A stretch of DNA of 64,000 nucleotides, from the NCBI GenBank assembly GCA_027014155.1, contig JALWEG010000042.1, forward strand, positions 1 through 64,000, given 5' to 3'. Below the pieces are notes generated by a model. That model had not been told where the DNA came from. It ran no database searches and worked only from the letters and a program-made list of their open reading frames with translations. Of this stretch, positions 1 through 7,301 are shown in pieces. The translations under genes were made by a program, and so were the position numbers. The stretch comes from Aquificaceae bacterium. GTDB taxonomy: Bacteria; Aquificota; Aquificia; Aquificales; Aquificaceae. Each line of letters begins with the position of its first letter. Positions within the stretch are counted from its first letter, which is position 1.

Positions 1-671
1 GTATATACCTCGTGGGCTCTGGAAAGCTCTATGAGCCTTGCCATCTCCACTATGGGGTTGACGTTGGAGTCTTCAAGGAATCCCTGAAGAACCCTAAAGT
101 TTTCGGCCAGCTCCGCCTCTCCGGAGTAAAGGTCTCTGCCCACCTTCCTGAAGCCGTTCAACCTAAAGACGGCAATCTGTCCCACGTTGTTACCGTCGGC
201 GTAAACGTTCCCCTCCGAGTCCACGCTTACGCTGGTTCCCAGAACGCTTATGGTGTTCTCATTCCTGTCCAGCACGGGGTATCCGTCCTCGTTTACCAGA
301 AGGCCGTCCTGATTGAGCCTGAAGTGTCCCTTTCTCGTGTATAGAATCTGGTCTCCCGCTCTGACGGCGAAGAAGCCCTCACCCTCTATTGCTAAATCAA
401 GGGGGTTGCCCGTCTCCCTCAGGCCTCCCTGGGACATGTCCGTGAAAACTCTGCCCACCATAGGGTAGGCGAAGTTGTTGGTGGGGTCCTCCGCGGAGGT
501 GGTATTTCTCTTGGTACCCATGTCGGCATACCAGGTGTAGCTCTCTATCAGGTCCTTTTTAAAGGCCGTGGTGCTTACGTTGGCCAGGTTGTTGCTTACC
601 ACCGCCAGCTTCCTCTCCTGCAGGAGCATACCGCTGGCCAGAACGAAGAGAGGTTGGTAATCCAACGCCAT
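1..671 (-). CDS. flgF: Flagellar basal-body rod protein FlgF/FlgG family (partial)
   Basis: The minus strand opens with ATG at 671 and runs off the left edge, so 223 codons are visible. The N-terminus has the rod/hook signature (ASGMLLQERKLAVVSNNLANV) followed by a DLAIEGEGFFAV segment typical of FlgF/FlgG. The protein would be a proximal or distal rod subunit exported by the flagellar type III apparatus. FlgF is preferred over FlgG because of the MALDYQPLFVLASGM start, but this is a judgement; the C-terminal SNV/V-ARLIE region near the edge is common to both. It is separated from the other flagellar genes of the window by about 9.5 kb. Confidence 0.85.
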   Translation of the reverse strand, partial: MALDYQPLFVLASGMLLQERKLAVVSNNLANVSTTAFKKDLIESYTWYADMGTKRNTTSAEDPTNNFAYPMVGRVFTDMSQGGLRETGNPLDLAIEGEGFFAVRAGDQILYTRKGHFRLNQDGLLVNEDGYPVLDRNENTISVLGTSVSVDSEGNVYADGNNVGQIAVFRLNGFRKVGRDLYSGEAELAENFRVLQGFLEDSNVNPIVEMARLIELSRAHEVY

Positions 672-683
672 ATCTATCCTCCC

Positions 684-1253
684 TCAAAGCTCAAATCTAA
701 CGCTTTGGCCCCTCTTCATTAGCTCCTTCATCTTCTCCTTAGCCTCGTCAAACTCCATAACCGCACCGCTAAAGCCCTTGGCAAAGGACTCGGCGTGCTC
801 CTTCTCCCCGAAAGCGAAGGCGGAAGGCCTGCAACAGGGGGATATATTGCACCCCAACACGTACCAGGCCTCGTAAGCGTTTATGGGACTGCAGGTTATA
901 AAGTCCTTGGTCAGTAGAACGTCTATCTCCTTTTCTTCAACGCTGTCGTATATCAGAAGTCCGCAGTGGGGACAGCAGGTGGAGAGCTTCCTCCTGCCTT
1001 TGAGCCAGTAAGTAAACCCGAACCTGTTGTCTACATCTTTACCGCAGAAGGCGCACTTCTCCTCGTCCTCCTGAAGATGGTGCTTTCTGCTGAGTTCTAT
1101 CCTACCGTATCTGCGGACAATCTTCCCCTCTTCTTCCAGCTCCCGCAGGTCCCTGTATATGGTCATCAAAGAGACATCAAAGTAGCTGGCCAGCTCCTTC
1201 GCCGTTGCGTACCCCCGTTCCAAGAGCTCAAGTATCTCTTCCTTTCTCTCCAT
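684..1253 (-). CDS. DeoR-type HTH regulator fused to a NosL-like Cys-rich domain
   Basis: Residues 1-55 form a DeoR-type winged helix (ATAKELASYFDVSLMTIYRD). The remaining residues are Cys-rich (C67, C70, C93, C94, C97, C121, C135, C140, C141) and end in an AFGEKEHAESF...GGAV-like segment resembling the C-terminus of NosL, a Cu(I)-binding lipoprotein of nitrous oxide reductase clusters. Here the module lacks a signal peptide, so it should be cytoplasmic. A metal-responsive (perhaps copper) regulator is inferred. It is the last gene of a leftward group with the thioredoxin-like and lipoyl genes and lies next to CopD-like genes. Metal identity is unknown. Confidence 0.75.
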   Translation of the reverse strand: MERKEEILELLERGYATAKELASYFDVSLMTIYRDLRELEEEGKIVRRYGRIELSRKHHLQEDEEKCAFCGKDVDNRFGFTYWLKGRRKLSTCCPHCGLLIYDSVEEKEIDVLLTKDFITCSPINAYEAWYVLGCNISPCCRPSAFAFGEKEHAESFAKGFSGAVMEFDEAKEKMKELMKRGQSVRFEL

Positions 1254-1301
1254 ACAAATGTTAAAAATAACACACTCCGCAAGTTGTGCAACGGCGAGCT
1301 T

Positions 1302-1556
1302 TCAGGAGGCCTCTATAGCCTGCCTTGCTTCCTCCTCGGTAGGGACCCCCACGAACTTGAGCTGTCCGTCTATGACGGTGCTGGGCACGCTCCTTATCAT
1401 GAGCTTGTTCACCCAGTACTTACCCTCGGGGGTCATTATGTCAAGAACCTCGTAGTTGTAGCCGTATTCGGGCTGAAGCCTCCTCCAAAGCTCATCCGCA
1501 TGGGGACAGGTAGGACACCACTGGGAAACCAAAAGTATTACGTGCTGTGCCGCCAT
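1302..1556 (-). CDS. Small thioredoxin/glutaredoxin-fold protein with CPTC motif
   Basis: An 84-residue protein with a thioredoxin fold pattern: beta strand (HVILLVSQW), the redox motif CPTC at 14-17, and a cis-Pro region SVPSTVIDG. It lacks a signal peptide, so it should be a cytoplasmic dithiol/disulfide carrier. It starts only 2 bp after the stop of the lipoyl protein gene, so the two are translationally linked. That protein ends in a CxxC pair, which makes it an attractive redox partner (inference). Confidence 0.8.
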   Translation of the reverse strand: MAAQHVILLVSQWCPTCPHADELWRRLQPEYGYNYEVLDIMTPEGKYWVNKLMIRSVPSTVIDGQLKFVGVPTEEEARQAIEAS

Positions 1557-1557
1557 C

Positions 1558-2031
1558 TTATATACACCTCATACAGTTTATGTCCCATTCTTCAATGTAA
1601 TCTACCATAGCCTTAAAGGCCTCTTCCCCGTGAAGTAGGTCTTTGAGGTCCCTCTCCAAATCCGCCGGCTTGAGCTTAACTATCCAGGCCTCTCCGTAAG
1701 GGTCTATGTTTATGAAGTTGGGGTCTTCGGCTACCTTGGGGTTGACCTCAAGTATCTCACCCTCCACCAGTGCCGGGACGGGGCCTGCCCACTTGCCGCT
1801 CTCTAAGGTGGCCACAGGCTTTCCCTTCTTCACGCGGGCACCTTCAGGTTTAACCCTTATATGTAGCAGTCTGCCTGCCCTTGTCTGCCCCACGTCCGTC
1901 AGGCCCAATGTGACGCTGCCGTCATCGTTGACCCTCACCCACACCTGACTCTCTATGTCGTAATAGAGGTCAGGGGGAATCACACACCCTCTATGCTCCT
2001 TTATGTTTCCCATATTCCCCTGCTTTTCCAT
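1558..2031 (-). CDS. GcvH-like lipoyl carrier protein with C-terminal CxxC
   Basis: A 157-residue biotinyl/lipoyl-fold protein. The lipoylation hairpin is centred on LESGKW with Lys80 as the probable lipoyl site, whereas canonical GcvH has an ESVK-type motif. No glycine decarboxylase genes are adjacent. Aquificales carry several GcvH paralogues, some tied to sulfur oxidation (LbpA of the sHdr pathway), and this could be one. The C-terminus ends with CMRC (C153, C156), an unusual addition. It is the first gene of the leftward group; no Shine-Dalgarno is seen and a TATAAT lies about 10 nt upstream of the ATG, suggesting leaderless translation. Confidence 0.75.
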   Translation of the reverse strand: MEKQGNMGNIKEHRGCVIPPDLYYDIESQVWVRVNDDGSVTLGLTDVGQTRAGRLLHIRVKPEGARVKKGKPVATLESGKWAGPVPALVEGEILEVNPKVAEDPNFINIDPYGEAWIVKLKPADLERDLKDLLHGEEAFKAMVDYIEEWDINCMRCI

Positions 2032-2057
2032 AATGGAATATATTATAATGTAAGTAA
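2032..2057. promoter_or_regulatory. Overlapping divergent -10 elements, probably leaderless
   Basis: Only 26 bp separate two divergent start codons. The plus strand has TATAAT at 2044-2049, 8 nt before the ATG at 2058. The minus strand has TATAAT over 2042-2047, 10 nt before the ATG at 2031. Both lie in a palindromic ATATTATAAT core. Neither gene has a ribosome-binding site, so both transcripts would begin at or very near the start codon. No good -35 is seen. Confidence 0.5.
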
Positions 2058-2483
2058 ATGTTTACAGAAGCGGTTTTATTGCTCCATCTCTTGCTGGCGT
2101 CCTTCTGGGTGGGCGGCATGCTCTTTCTTTCCATAATACTGGCACCCTTCGTCAGGAGGTTGCCCATAAAAGACCAGGCCTTTCAAGAGGTGGGCAGGAG
2201 GTTCAGCTTCTACGGAACCTTCATAACCCTGACCCTGCTACTGCTCACAGGGTTGGGGAACGTCTTTCTAATTCACGGGGGAAACTTCTCAAGGAGCGTT
2301 TGGGAAAAGTTGGGACTGTTTGCAGTTATAGTGGTAGTGTCTCTGGTTCACGACCTTTGGGCGGGCAAAAGAGCCGTAGAAAGCGACTCTATGAAGATGG
2401 TCGCAAGAACCTTGGGAATTATCAACCTTATTTTGGGAATAATGGCCTTCTACCTGGGGATAAGGATAAGATTGGGTTTCTAA
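2058..2483 (+). CDS. CopD-like four-helix membrane protein
   Basis: A 141-residue integral membrane protein with four predicted helices. The first helix has the LHLLLASFWVGGMLFLS pattern of the CopD/DUF-type domain, with a conserved His, and a second conserved His lies in VSLVHDLWAG. Family members are linked to copper tolerance or act as b-type-heme-like membrane proteins. It is the first gene of the rightward group with the 387-residue membrane protein and the cupin. A second CopD-like protein is encoded at 3963-4367 on the other strand. Confidence 0.7.
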   Translation: MFTEAVLLLHLLLASFWVGGMLFLSIILAPFVRRLPIKDQAFQEVGRRFSFYGTFITLTLLLLTGLGNVFLIHGGNFSRSVWEKLGLFAVIVVVSLVHDLWAGKRAVESDSMKMVARTLGIINLILGIMAFYLGIRIRLGF

Positions 2484-2499
2484 AGATGAGGTATAAACT

Positions 2500-3663
2500 A
2501 TGATTTACGTCTCTAAGATAACGCCTTCCTTCTTCCTGCTTGGAATGGTGAACCTTATCTTCTCGCTTCTCTTTATGGCACTTCCGGGTTTTACCACCAC
2601 CTTCTTCATAACGGCAGTATTCGGTTTTATAGGCAGCGTGATAATGGGAGCCATGTATCAGATAGTTCCCAACTCTCAGAACAGAAAGCTCTCCTTAGAA
2701 CCGCTCTCTTACCTGGTATTTGTGATTCTGATAGTGTCCCTTTCCCTATTCTTCGTAAGAGAGTTTCTACTGGGCTCGCTGAACTACTTCCTATCCGTAG
2801 CTCTATTCGCCTTTCACATAATCCTGAACGTCAAAAACTGGATGCCTCCTACGGTTAAGTTCTTAGGTTTGTCGGTGGTATCCCTCTTCCTGTCCTCTGT
2901 TTTTCTACTCCTGAGCTTGTTGGGGCATCTTCCGATTCAGTTGGCGGTTCACACCTTTACCTTGGGGACTATGCTGAGCGCCGTTTACGGTGTTGAGATA
3001 GCGTGGGTCCCCATGCTGATGATGGAGGCAATAAACGTAAAGAAGCTCAGCAGGCTCTTTTACCTGAAGCTCATATCAACGCCCCTGATACTTGCAGGCT
3101 TTTACCTGATGAACTACCGCCTCATAGCCGCAGCCTCTATCTTAGAGCTTGGGGTTGCGGCTTACTTCTTACACCTCTTCTATGAGATGTTTTATAAAAG
3201 AAGGATGTCAACACCACCGCCTGCGGCGGTAAAGGTATTTATATCCGCCCTAATACTTTTGCCCGTAGGCCTCGTGGTGGGCTTTCTGATGGCTTCCTCT
3301 CCTCAATTGGTACCCAAGCTGCTTTACGTTCACATATTCCTCCTGGTGTACGGCTTTACGGCTCTGACCATATTCGGTGGCATATTCCATCTCTTGCCCC
3401 GTATAGTCTGGAACTGGAAGCTGAAGGACGTACAGAAGGCTCCCCCCATAAACCAATTGGTGGACGAAAAGGGCATATCCCCTTTCCTCTTTTACTTTTT
3501 CCTGCTTCTGACCGCTTCCCTGATGCTTTCCACCGTGGAAGAGCTGAGATTTCTCTCCCCCCTGCCCTATCTGGGTGCGGTGTTTCTGTTCGCTAAGATA
3601 ACCTTCTGGAGCATCTACAAAAAACTCATGGAGGTAAGAGATGGCACAGGTGAGCAGGCTTGA
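2500..3663 (+). CDS. Polytopic membrane protein, NnrS / CcoN-like fold
   Basis: A 387-residue protein with about 11-12 hydrophobic helices. Several intramembrane His residues (H106, H143, H151 in VHTFTLGTML, H278 in YVHIF, H297 in GGIFHLLP) recall NnrS and the subunit-I-like heme-copper oxidase relatives, which bind heme or copper. Function could be NO or metal stress handling, or a stand-alone oxidase-like protein; the sequence alone does not decide. It follows the CopD-like gene by 16 bp, and the cupin gene starts inside its last codons, so the three genes are one transcription unit. Confidence 0.6.
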   Translation: MIYVSKITPSFFLLGMVNLIFSLLFMALPGFTTTFFITAVFGFIGSVIMGAMYQIVPNSQNRKLSLEPLSYLVFVILIVSLSLFFVREFLLGSLNYFLSVALFAFHIILNVKNWMPPTVKFLGLSVVSLFLSSVFLLLSLLGHLPIQLAVHTFTLGTMLSAVYGVEIAWVPMLMMEAINVKKLSRLFYLKLISTPLILAGFYLMNYRLIAAASILELGVAAYFLHLFYEMFYKRRMSTPPPAAVKVFISALILLPVGLVVGFLMASSPQLVPKLLYVHIFLLVYGFTALTIFGGIFHLLPRIVWNWKLKDVQKAPPINQLVDEKGISPFLFYFFLLLTASLMLSTVEELRFLSPLPYLGAVFLFAKITFWSIYKKLMEVRDGTGEQA

Positions 3664-3973
3664 AGAGAAGTTCAATCCGGAGAGGCCAAACAGCGAACCC
3701 CTCTACGAAGACGAGAACGCCAAGTGCGTCAGGTTCTACCTAAAGGGTGGACAGAGCATAAGGCTCCATACCTCTCCCTCCAGTGTGTTTATAACGGTTC
3801 TAAAGGGTAAGTTGGAGTTCATGGTGGGAGACGAAAACACCAGAGAAACCCTGTCGGCCGGGGATGCCATATTCTACCTGCCCAACGAACCCCACGGGTT
3901 CGTAGCGATTGAGGACTCGGTGGTGCAGGCTGTCATATCTCCGAAACCCGTCAGGAAGAAGCTTACCTTATAA
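3641..3973 (+). CDS. Small cupin-domain protein
   Basis: A 110-residue single-domain cupin. Motif 1 is seen as GGQSIRLHTSPSSVFITVLKG and motif 2 as GDAIFYLPNEPHGF. Only part of the usual two-His/Glu metal set is present (H43 and H89 region), so metal binding is possible but not certain. The ATG at 3641 overlaps the upstream membrane-protein gene by 23 bp. The 3' end overlaps the convergent CopD-like gene by 11 bp. No specific substrate can be assigned. Confidence 0.75.
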   Translation: MAQVSRLEEKFNPERPNSEPLYEDENAKCVRFYLKGGQSIRLHTSPSSVFITVLKGKLEFMVGDENTRETLSAGDAIFYLPNEPHGFVAIEDSVVQAVISPKPVRKKLTL

Positions 3974-4367
3974 AGGTAATTATTCCCACAACTAAAATGC
4001 CCAGGACGAGGTTTATCCATACAAAGGTAGGGATATCCTTAAACTTCTCCTTCCTGTGGAGAAAGAGGTGTATGTAAGAGAAGTTCAAGAACATTATGAA
4101 GAAGGCAAAGAGCTTGGCGTGGAACAGTCCGTTGCCGGAGAGGTCAGGTCTGTAAGCGTACCAGAGGTAGAGACCGGTGATAAATAGTCCGGCTATGGCC
4201 ACCCACACTCCTACGAAGAACCTCCCTTGCGCCTTACGGGCTATGGTCTCTCTCGCATCGTCTTTGAGCTTCTTAACTACCGGATGGAGAAAGAGAAGGG
4301 TGTAAATCATTCCCCCTATCCAGAATATAGCAAAGAGAATACGAACGCAAAGCACAGGCTTGACCAT
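3963..4367 (-). CDS. CopD-like four-helix membrane protein (second copy)
   Basis: A 134-residue membrane protein with the RILFAIFWIGGMIYTLLFLHP pattern, four helices and His residues in helix 3 (YIHLFLHRKEK). It is related in layout to the CopD-like protein at 2058 but divergent in sequence. A clear Shine-Dalgarno (GGAGGT, about 8 nt) precedes the ATG at 4367. Its upstream flank is the solo IS605-type element, so its promoter probably lies in or next to that element. Confidence 0.7.
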   Translation of the reverse strand: MVKPVLCVRILFAIFWIGGMIYTLLFLHPVVKKLKDDARETIARKAQGRFFVGVWVAIAGLFITGLYLWYAYRPDLSGNGLFHAKLFAFFIMFLNFSYIHLFLHRKEKFKDIPTFVWINLVLGILVVGIITFIR

Positions 4368-4389
4368 TACCCTACACCTCCGAGCCGGG

Positions 4390-4791
4390 AAAAATAAAAC
4401 GTTGTATTATTGTATCCCAAGCGAGCAGAAAAGCCTTGCCGGGTTTCGGGAATGGGCGTGAGCGTCTTTATCTCAAAAAACACTCCAAGACTCCTTTCCG
4501 TAAGGGAGGAGATACGGAGTGTCGCCCGTAAGGGCGTTAAAATAAAAGTTGACCGGAAAACATTTGTGGAGTAAATTAGCAAATAGTTAAATACCCCACC
4601 GCTCCCGAGAGGGAGATCAAAAGCTTTAAGGAGGGGTAGAAGAAGAACTAAGAAACGGAAAGTAGCTCCACTACCTATCTTCGGGTAGGTAGGCAGGAGT
4701 AGAGGCGGAGTGAACCCGCCTGTTGTGGTAAGGGACACTACGAGTGTCCAAACCCACACGAAGCTCCGTCCGTGAGGGCGGAGAGGTTCAC
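4390..4791 (+). mobile_element. Solo IS200/IS605-type element with omega-RNA-like right end
   Basis: A 400-bp stretch without a credible gene but dense in hairpins. Near the left are a CACTCC...GGAGTG stem (4481-4521) and CGCCC-GTAA-GGGCG (4523-4536). Near the right are CTACCTATC-TTCG-GGTAGGTAG, AGGCGG...CCGCCT (4703-4721) and GGACACT...AGTGTCC (4733-4749), followed by the terminal GAAGCTCCGTCC-GTGA-GGGCGGAG (to 4783) and GGTTCAC (to 4791). This terminal hairpin plus GGTTCAC is the classical right end of tnpB-bearing IS200/IS605 elements, which doubles as the 3' end of the TnpB guide RNA. No transposase or tnpB remains. The left boundary is approximate. Confidence 0.5.
4640..4791 (+). ncRNA. 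Omega-RNA-like (TnpB guide RNA-like) structured segment
   Basis: Four consecutive stem-loops (one with a TTCG tetraloop) end in the GAAGC-hairpin-GGTTCAC signature. In active IS605 elements the transcript of this region guides TnpB, with the guide taken from the sequence just beyond the right end; here that would be the DNA starting at 4792, inside the 3' end of the AtpI-like gene. Whether it is transcribed, or served by a TnpB elsewhere, is unknown. Confidence 0.4.
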
Positions 4792-4795
4792 AGAA

Positions 4796-5008
4796 CTACG
4801 TAGAGAGCCTCTTCATGTCCATGTAGGCGTTTTTGAAACCCGAGATTATCCCTATAAAGAAGAAGAATATAAATCCCCAGGGAGAGGTCTTAAAGCCGAA
4901 CCAGTTTTCGGCTACGTAATCAAAGCCGTATCCCACCAGTATCCCCGCAAGTATTCCGCCGAACACGTTCAGTCCAACGGAGAGCGCAGATATGTCTTTA
5001 CCCTTCAT
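4796..5008 (-). CDS. AtpI/AtpZ-like small membrane protein
   Basis: A 70-residue protein with two helices: GLNVFGGILAGILVGYGFDYVAE and SPWGFIFFFFIGIISGFKNAY. This is the pattern of the AtpZ/AtpI family associated with F1Fo ATP synthase assembly or Mg/Ca transport. No ATP synthase genes are nearby. Its start overlaps the stop of the antiporter gene by 4 bp, so it is cotranscribed with it. The solo IS element ends 4 bp from its stop codon. Confidence 0.75.
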   Translation of the reverse strand: MKGKDISALSVGLNVFGGILAGILVGYGFDYVAENWFGFKTSPWGFIFFFFIGIISGFKNAYMDMKRLST

Positions 5009-5979
5009 CTGAACTCCACGTACCCAGAATATATTATGTATGCGATATAGGCAAGCAAGAATACCGTACCCTCTCTTCTCGTCAGAATGTTGCGACTGCT
5101 CAGAAGAACCGCAACCAGAAGTATCAGTGTGGCTATAAAGAGAACGGAGAGGTCAAAGTTGGCTCTCTCCACTACAGGCACCGGCTTTATGGAGGAGCTA
5201 ACTCCCAGCACGAGGCTTATATTGAATATGTTGGAGCCGGCCACGTTTCCGAGAGCTATATCGGGATTTCTCTTTAGCGCCGCCACGGCGGAGGTCAGAA
5301 GCTCCGGTAGTGAGGTTCCCACCGCCACCAGGAACAGACCCACCATCATCTGACTCACTCCCAGGGCTGTGGCTATGCCCACCGCCCCGTCAACCGTCCA
5401 GTTAGAGCCCAGGGTGAGTCCCAAGATTCCTAAGAGTATAAAGATTACCCCCTTGGGTAGCGATACCGAGTTGCTGACCTCTTCGTCTATGTCTTCTCTC
5501 TCCAAAAAGGCCGCCATGAAGTAGAGGTATCCCAGAAAGGTGAAGACCAGTATCAGACCCTCGGAACGGCTTATCACGGACTCACTTTTGCCGTCTATGA
5601 GAATGTCGTTGGCCATGGCTATCAGGATAAGGGTGGCTATGAAGTTTATGGGTATCTCCTTCTTCACGAAGGCTCTGTGCACTTTAAGGGGGTATATAAC
5701 GGAGCTGACTCCGAGGATAAGTAGTATGTTGGCTATATTGGAACCTATCACGTTTCCCATCGTAAGCTCCGAGTTTCCCTTTAGGCTGGCTATCACGTTC
5801 ACCGTAAGCTCCGGCAGAGAGGTGCCAAAGGCGACCAAGGTGAGACCTATAACGAACTCGGGCACCCCGAACTTCTTGGCAATCTGGGAGGCACCGTCGG
5901 TTAGCAAATCGGCTCCCTTCACGAGGGCGGCAACGCCTAAGATAAACTGGATAAAGAGAAGAATTAAGCTATCCGACAT
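5005..5979 (-). CDS. Calcium/sodium antiporter family (CaCA, YrbG-like)
   Basis: A 324-residue membrane protein with the two inverted alpha-repeats of the cation/Ca2+ exchanger superfamily. Repeat 1 has FGTSLPELTVN and GSNIANILLILG; repeat 2 has VGTSLPELLTS and GSNIFNISLVLG. The acidic residues in the two GTSLPE motifs line the ion path. It should exchange Ca2+ for Na+ or H+ across the inner membrane. Length is normal for bacterial YrbG. It starts 3 bp after the trmFO stop, forming a trmFO - antiporter - AtpI-like operon. Confidence 0.9.
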   Translation of the reverse strand: MSDSLILLFIQFILGVAALVKGADLLTDGASQIAKKFGVPEFVIGLTLVAFGTSLPELTVNVIASLKGNSELTMGNVIGSNIANILLILGVSSVIYPLKVHRAFVKKEIPINFIATLILIAMANDILIDGKSESVISRSEGLILVFTFLGYLYFMAAFLEREDIDEEVSNSVSLPKGVIFILLGILGLTLGSNWTVDGAVGIATALGVSQMMVGLFLVAVGTSLPELLTSAVAALKRNPDIALGNVAGSNIFNISLVLGVSSSIKPVPVVERANFDLSVLFIATLILLVAVLLSSRNILTRREGTVFLLAYIAYIIYSGYVEFR

Positions 5980-5982
5980 TCC

Positions 5983-7293
5983 TCATACTAATTGTAAATC
6001 TTTGCTGAGCCACCCTTTCAGCGCATTTAGCGCCCTCTCCGCCATTATTTGCTTCCTCTTCTTTTTATCCCTCACTTTGAACTCTAAGGGAGGTAGCAGT
6101 CCGAACACGGGGTTCATGGGTTGCAGCTCTCCCTCCTTGGAGGTTATGTACCTTACCAAAGAGCCCAGCATCGTCTCCGGCGGTGGGACTACAAGCTCTT
6201 CACCCTTTGCCAGCCGGGCGGCGTTCATTCCGGCGAGTATTCCCGTTGCCGCCGAGGCGGCGTATCCCTCAACGCCCGTGATTTGTCCAGCAAAGAATAC
6301 CTTTTCCATTCTTCTCATGTTCAGGAAGGGGGTCAGGACGCGGTTGGATTGAATGAAGGTGTTTCTGTGCATAGAGCCCAGCCGGACGAAGGTAGCATTT
6401 CTTAGGCATGGTATAAGTCTGAAGACCCTCTTCTGCTCCGGGTACGTTAGCTTCGTCTGAAAGCCCACCAGGGACAGGAGCGTGCCCTCTTGGTTTTCTC
6501 TTCTTAGCTGGACTACCGCAAAGGGTTGCTTTCCGGTGGAAGGGTCTCTAAGGCCTACGGGTTTCATGGGCCCGAACAGGAGCGTCTTGAAGCCCCTGCG
6601 CGCCATCTCCTCTATGGGAAGGCAGCCCTCGAAGTGCACCGCCCTCTCAAAGTCTTTGGGTTCTACCTTTTGAGCTTTGAGCAGTTCCTCGTAAAAGAGC
6701 CTATACTCTTCTTCACTTAAGACGCAGTTAAAGTAGTCGTCTCCGCCCTTGCCGTACCTTGATGCCCAAAAGCCCTTTGAGAAGTCAACGGATTCGGCCT
6801 CAACTATGGGGGAGATGGCATCGTAGAAGTACAGAGTCTCGTATCCCACCAGCCTTCTTATATCTTCGGTGATGGCTTCCGAACTCAGAGGACCCGTGGC
6901 GACCACCACTATCCTGTCCTTGGGAATCTCTCTCAGCTCCTCTCTGACAACCTCTACGTTGGGTTCCTGGAGGAGCTTCTGGGTTATGTATTGGCTGAAC
7001 TTCTCTCTGTCCACGGCCAAGGCCCCTCCGGCCGGTACCCGAAAGAGTTGTGCAGCCTCAAGGGTTATGGAGCCCAGCATTAGCATCTCCGCCTTGAGGA
7101 GTCCGGCACCGGTGGTTATCTCCGTGCTTCCCAAGGTATTGCTGCATACAAGCTCGGAGAGCTTGTCGCTCTTGTGCGCCGGTGTGGTTTTCTTGGGACG
7201 CATCTCGTAAAGGACTACTCTGAGTCCCTCTTTTGCCGCTCTCCAGGCCGCCTCACAACCGGCAAGTCCACCTCCTATTACTACTATTTCCAT
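5983..7293 (-). CDS. trmFO: tRNA (uracil-5-)-methyltransferase TrmFO, folate/FAD-dependent
   Basis: A 436-residue flavoprotein. It has the Rossmann signature IVVIGGGLAGCEAAW at the N-terminus, conserved Cys in SELVCSNTLGS, and GQITGVEGYAASAATG toward the C-terminus, all typical of TrmFO (m5U54 in tRNA with methylene-THF). The ATG at 7293 is chosen because the reading frame upstream of it is CRISPR repeat sequence: the last, degenerate repeat ends 8 bp upstream. The CRISPR array is transcribed toward this gene, so array read-through could drive trmFO expression. Confidence 0.93.
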   Translation of the reverse strand: MEIVVIGGGLAGCEAAWRAAKEGLRVVLYEMRPKKTTPAHKSDKLSELVCSNTLGSTEITTGAGLLKAEMLMLGSITLEAAQLFRVPAGGALAVDREKFSQYITQKLLQEPNVEVVREELREIPKDRIVVVATGPLSSEAITEDIRRLVGYETLYFYDAISPIVEAESVDFSKGFWASRYGKGGDDYFNCVLSEEEYRLFYEELLKAQKVEPKDFERAVHFEGCLPIEEMARRGFKTLLFGPMKPVGLRDPSTGKQPFAVVQLRRENQEGTLLSLVGFQTKLTYPEQKRVFRLIPCLRNATFVRLGSMHRNTFIQSNRVLTPFLNMRRMEKVFFAGQITGVEGYAASAATGILAGMNAARLAKGEELVVPPPETMLGSLVRYITSKEGELQPMNPVFGLLPPLEFKVRDKKKRKQIMAERALNALKGWLSKDLQLV

Positions 7294-7301
7294 CTTTTCC
7301 C

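Noticed and set aside
4367-4759. A 130-codon leftward reading frame in the hairpin-rich region
   Set aside because: Low-complexity Leu/Thr/Ser composition, no ribosome site, and the DNA is explained by IS605-type hairpins.
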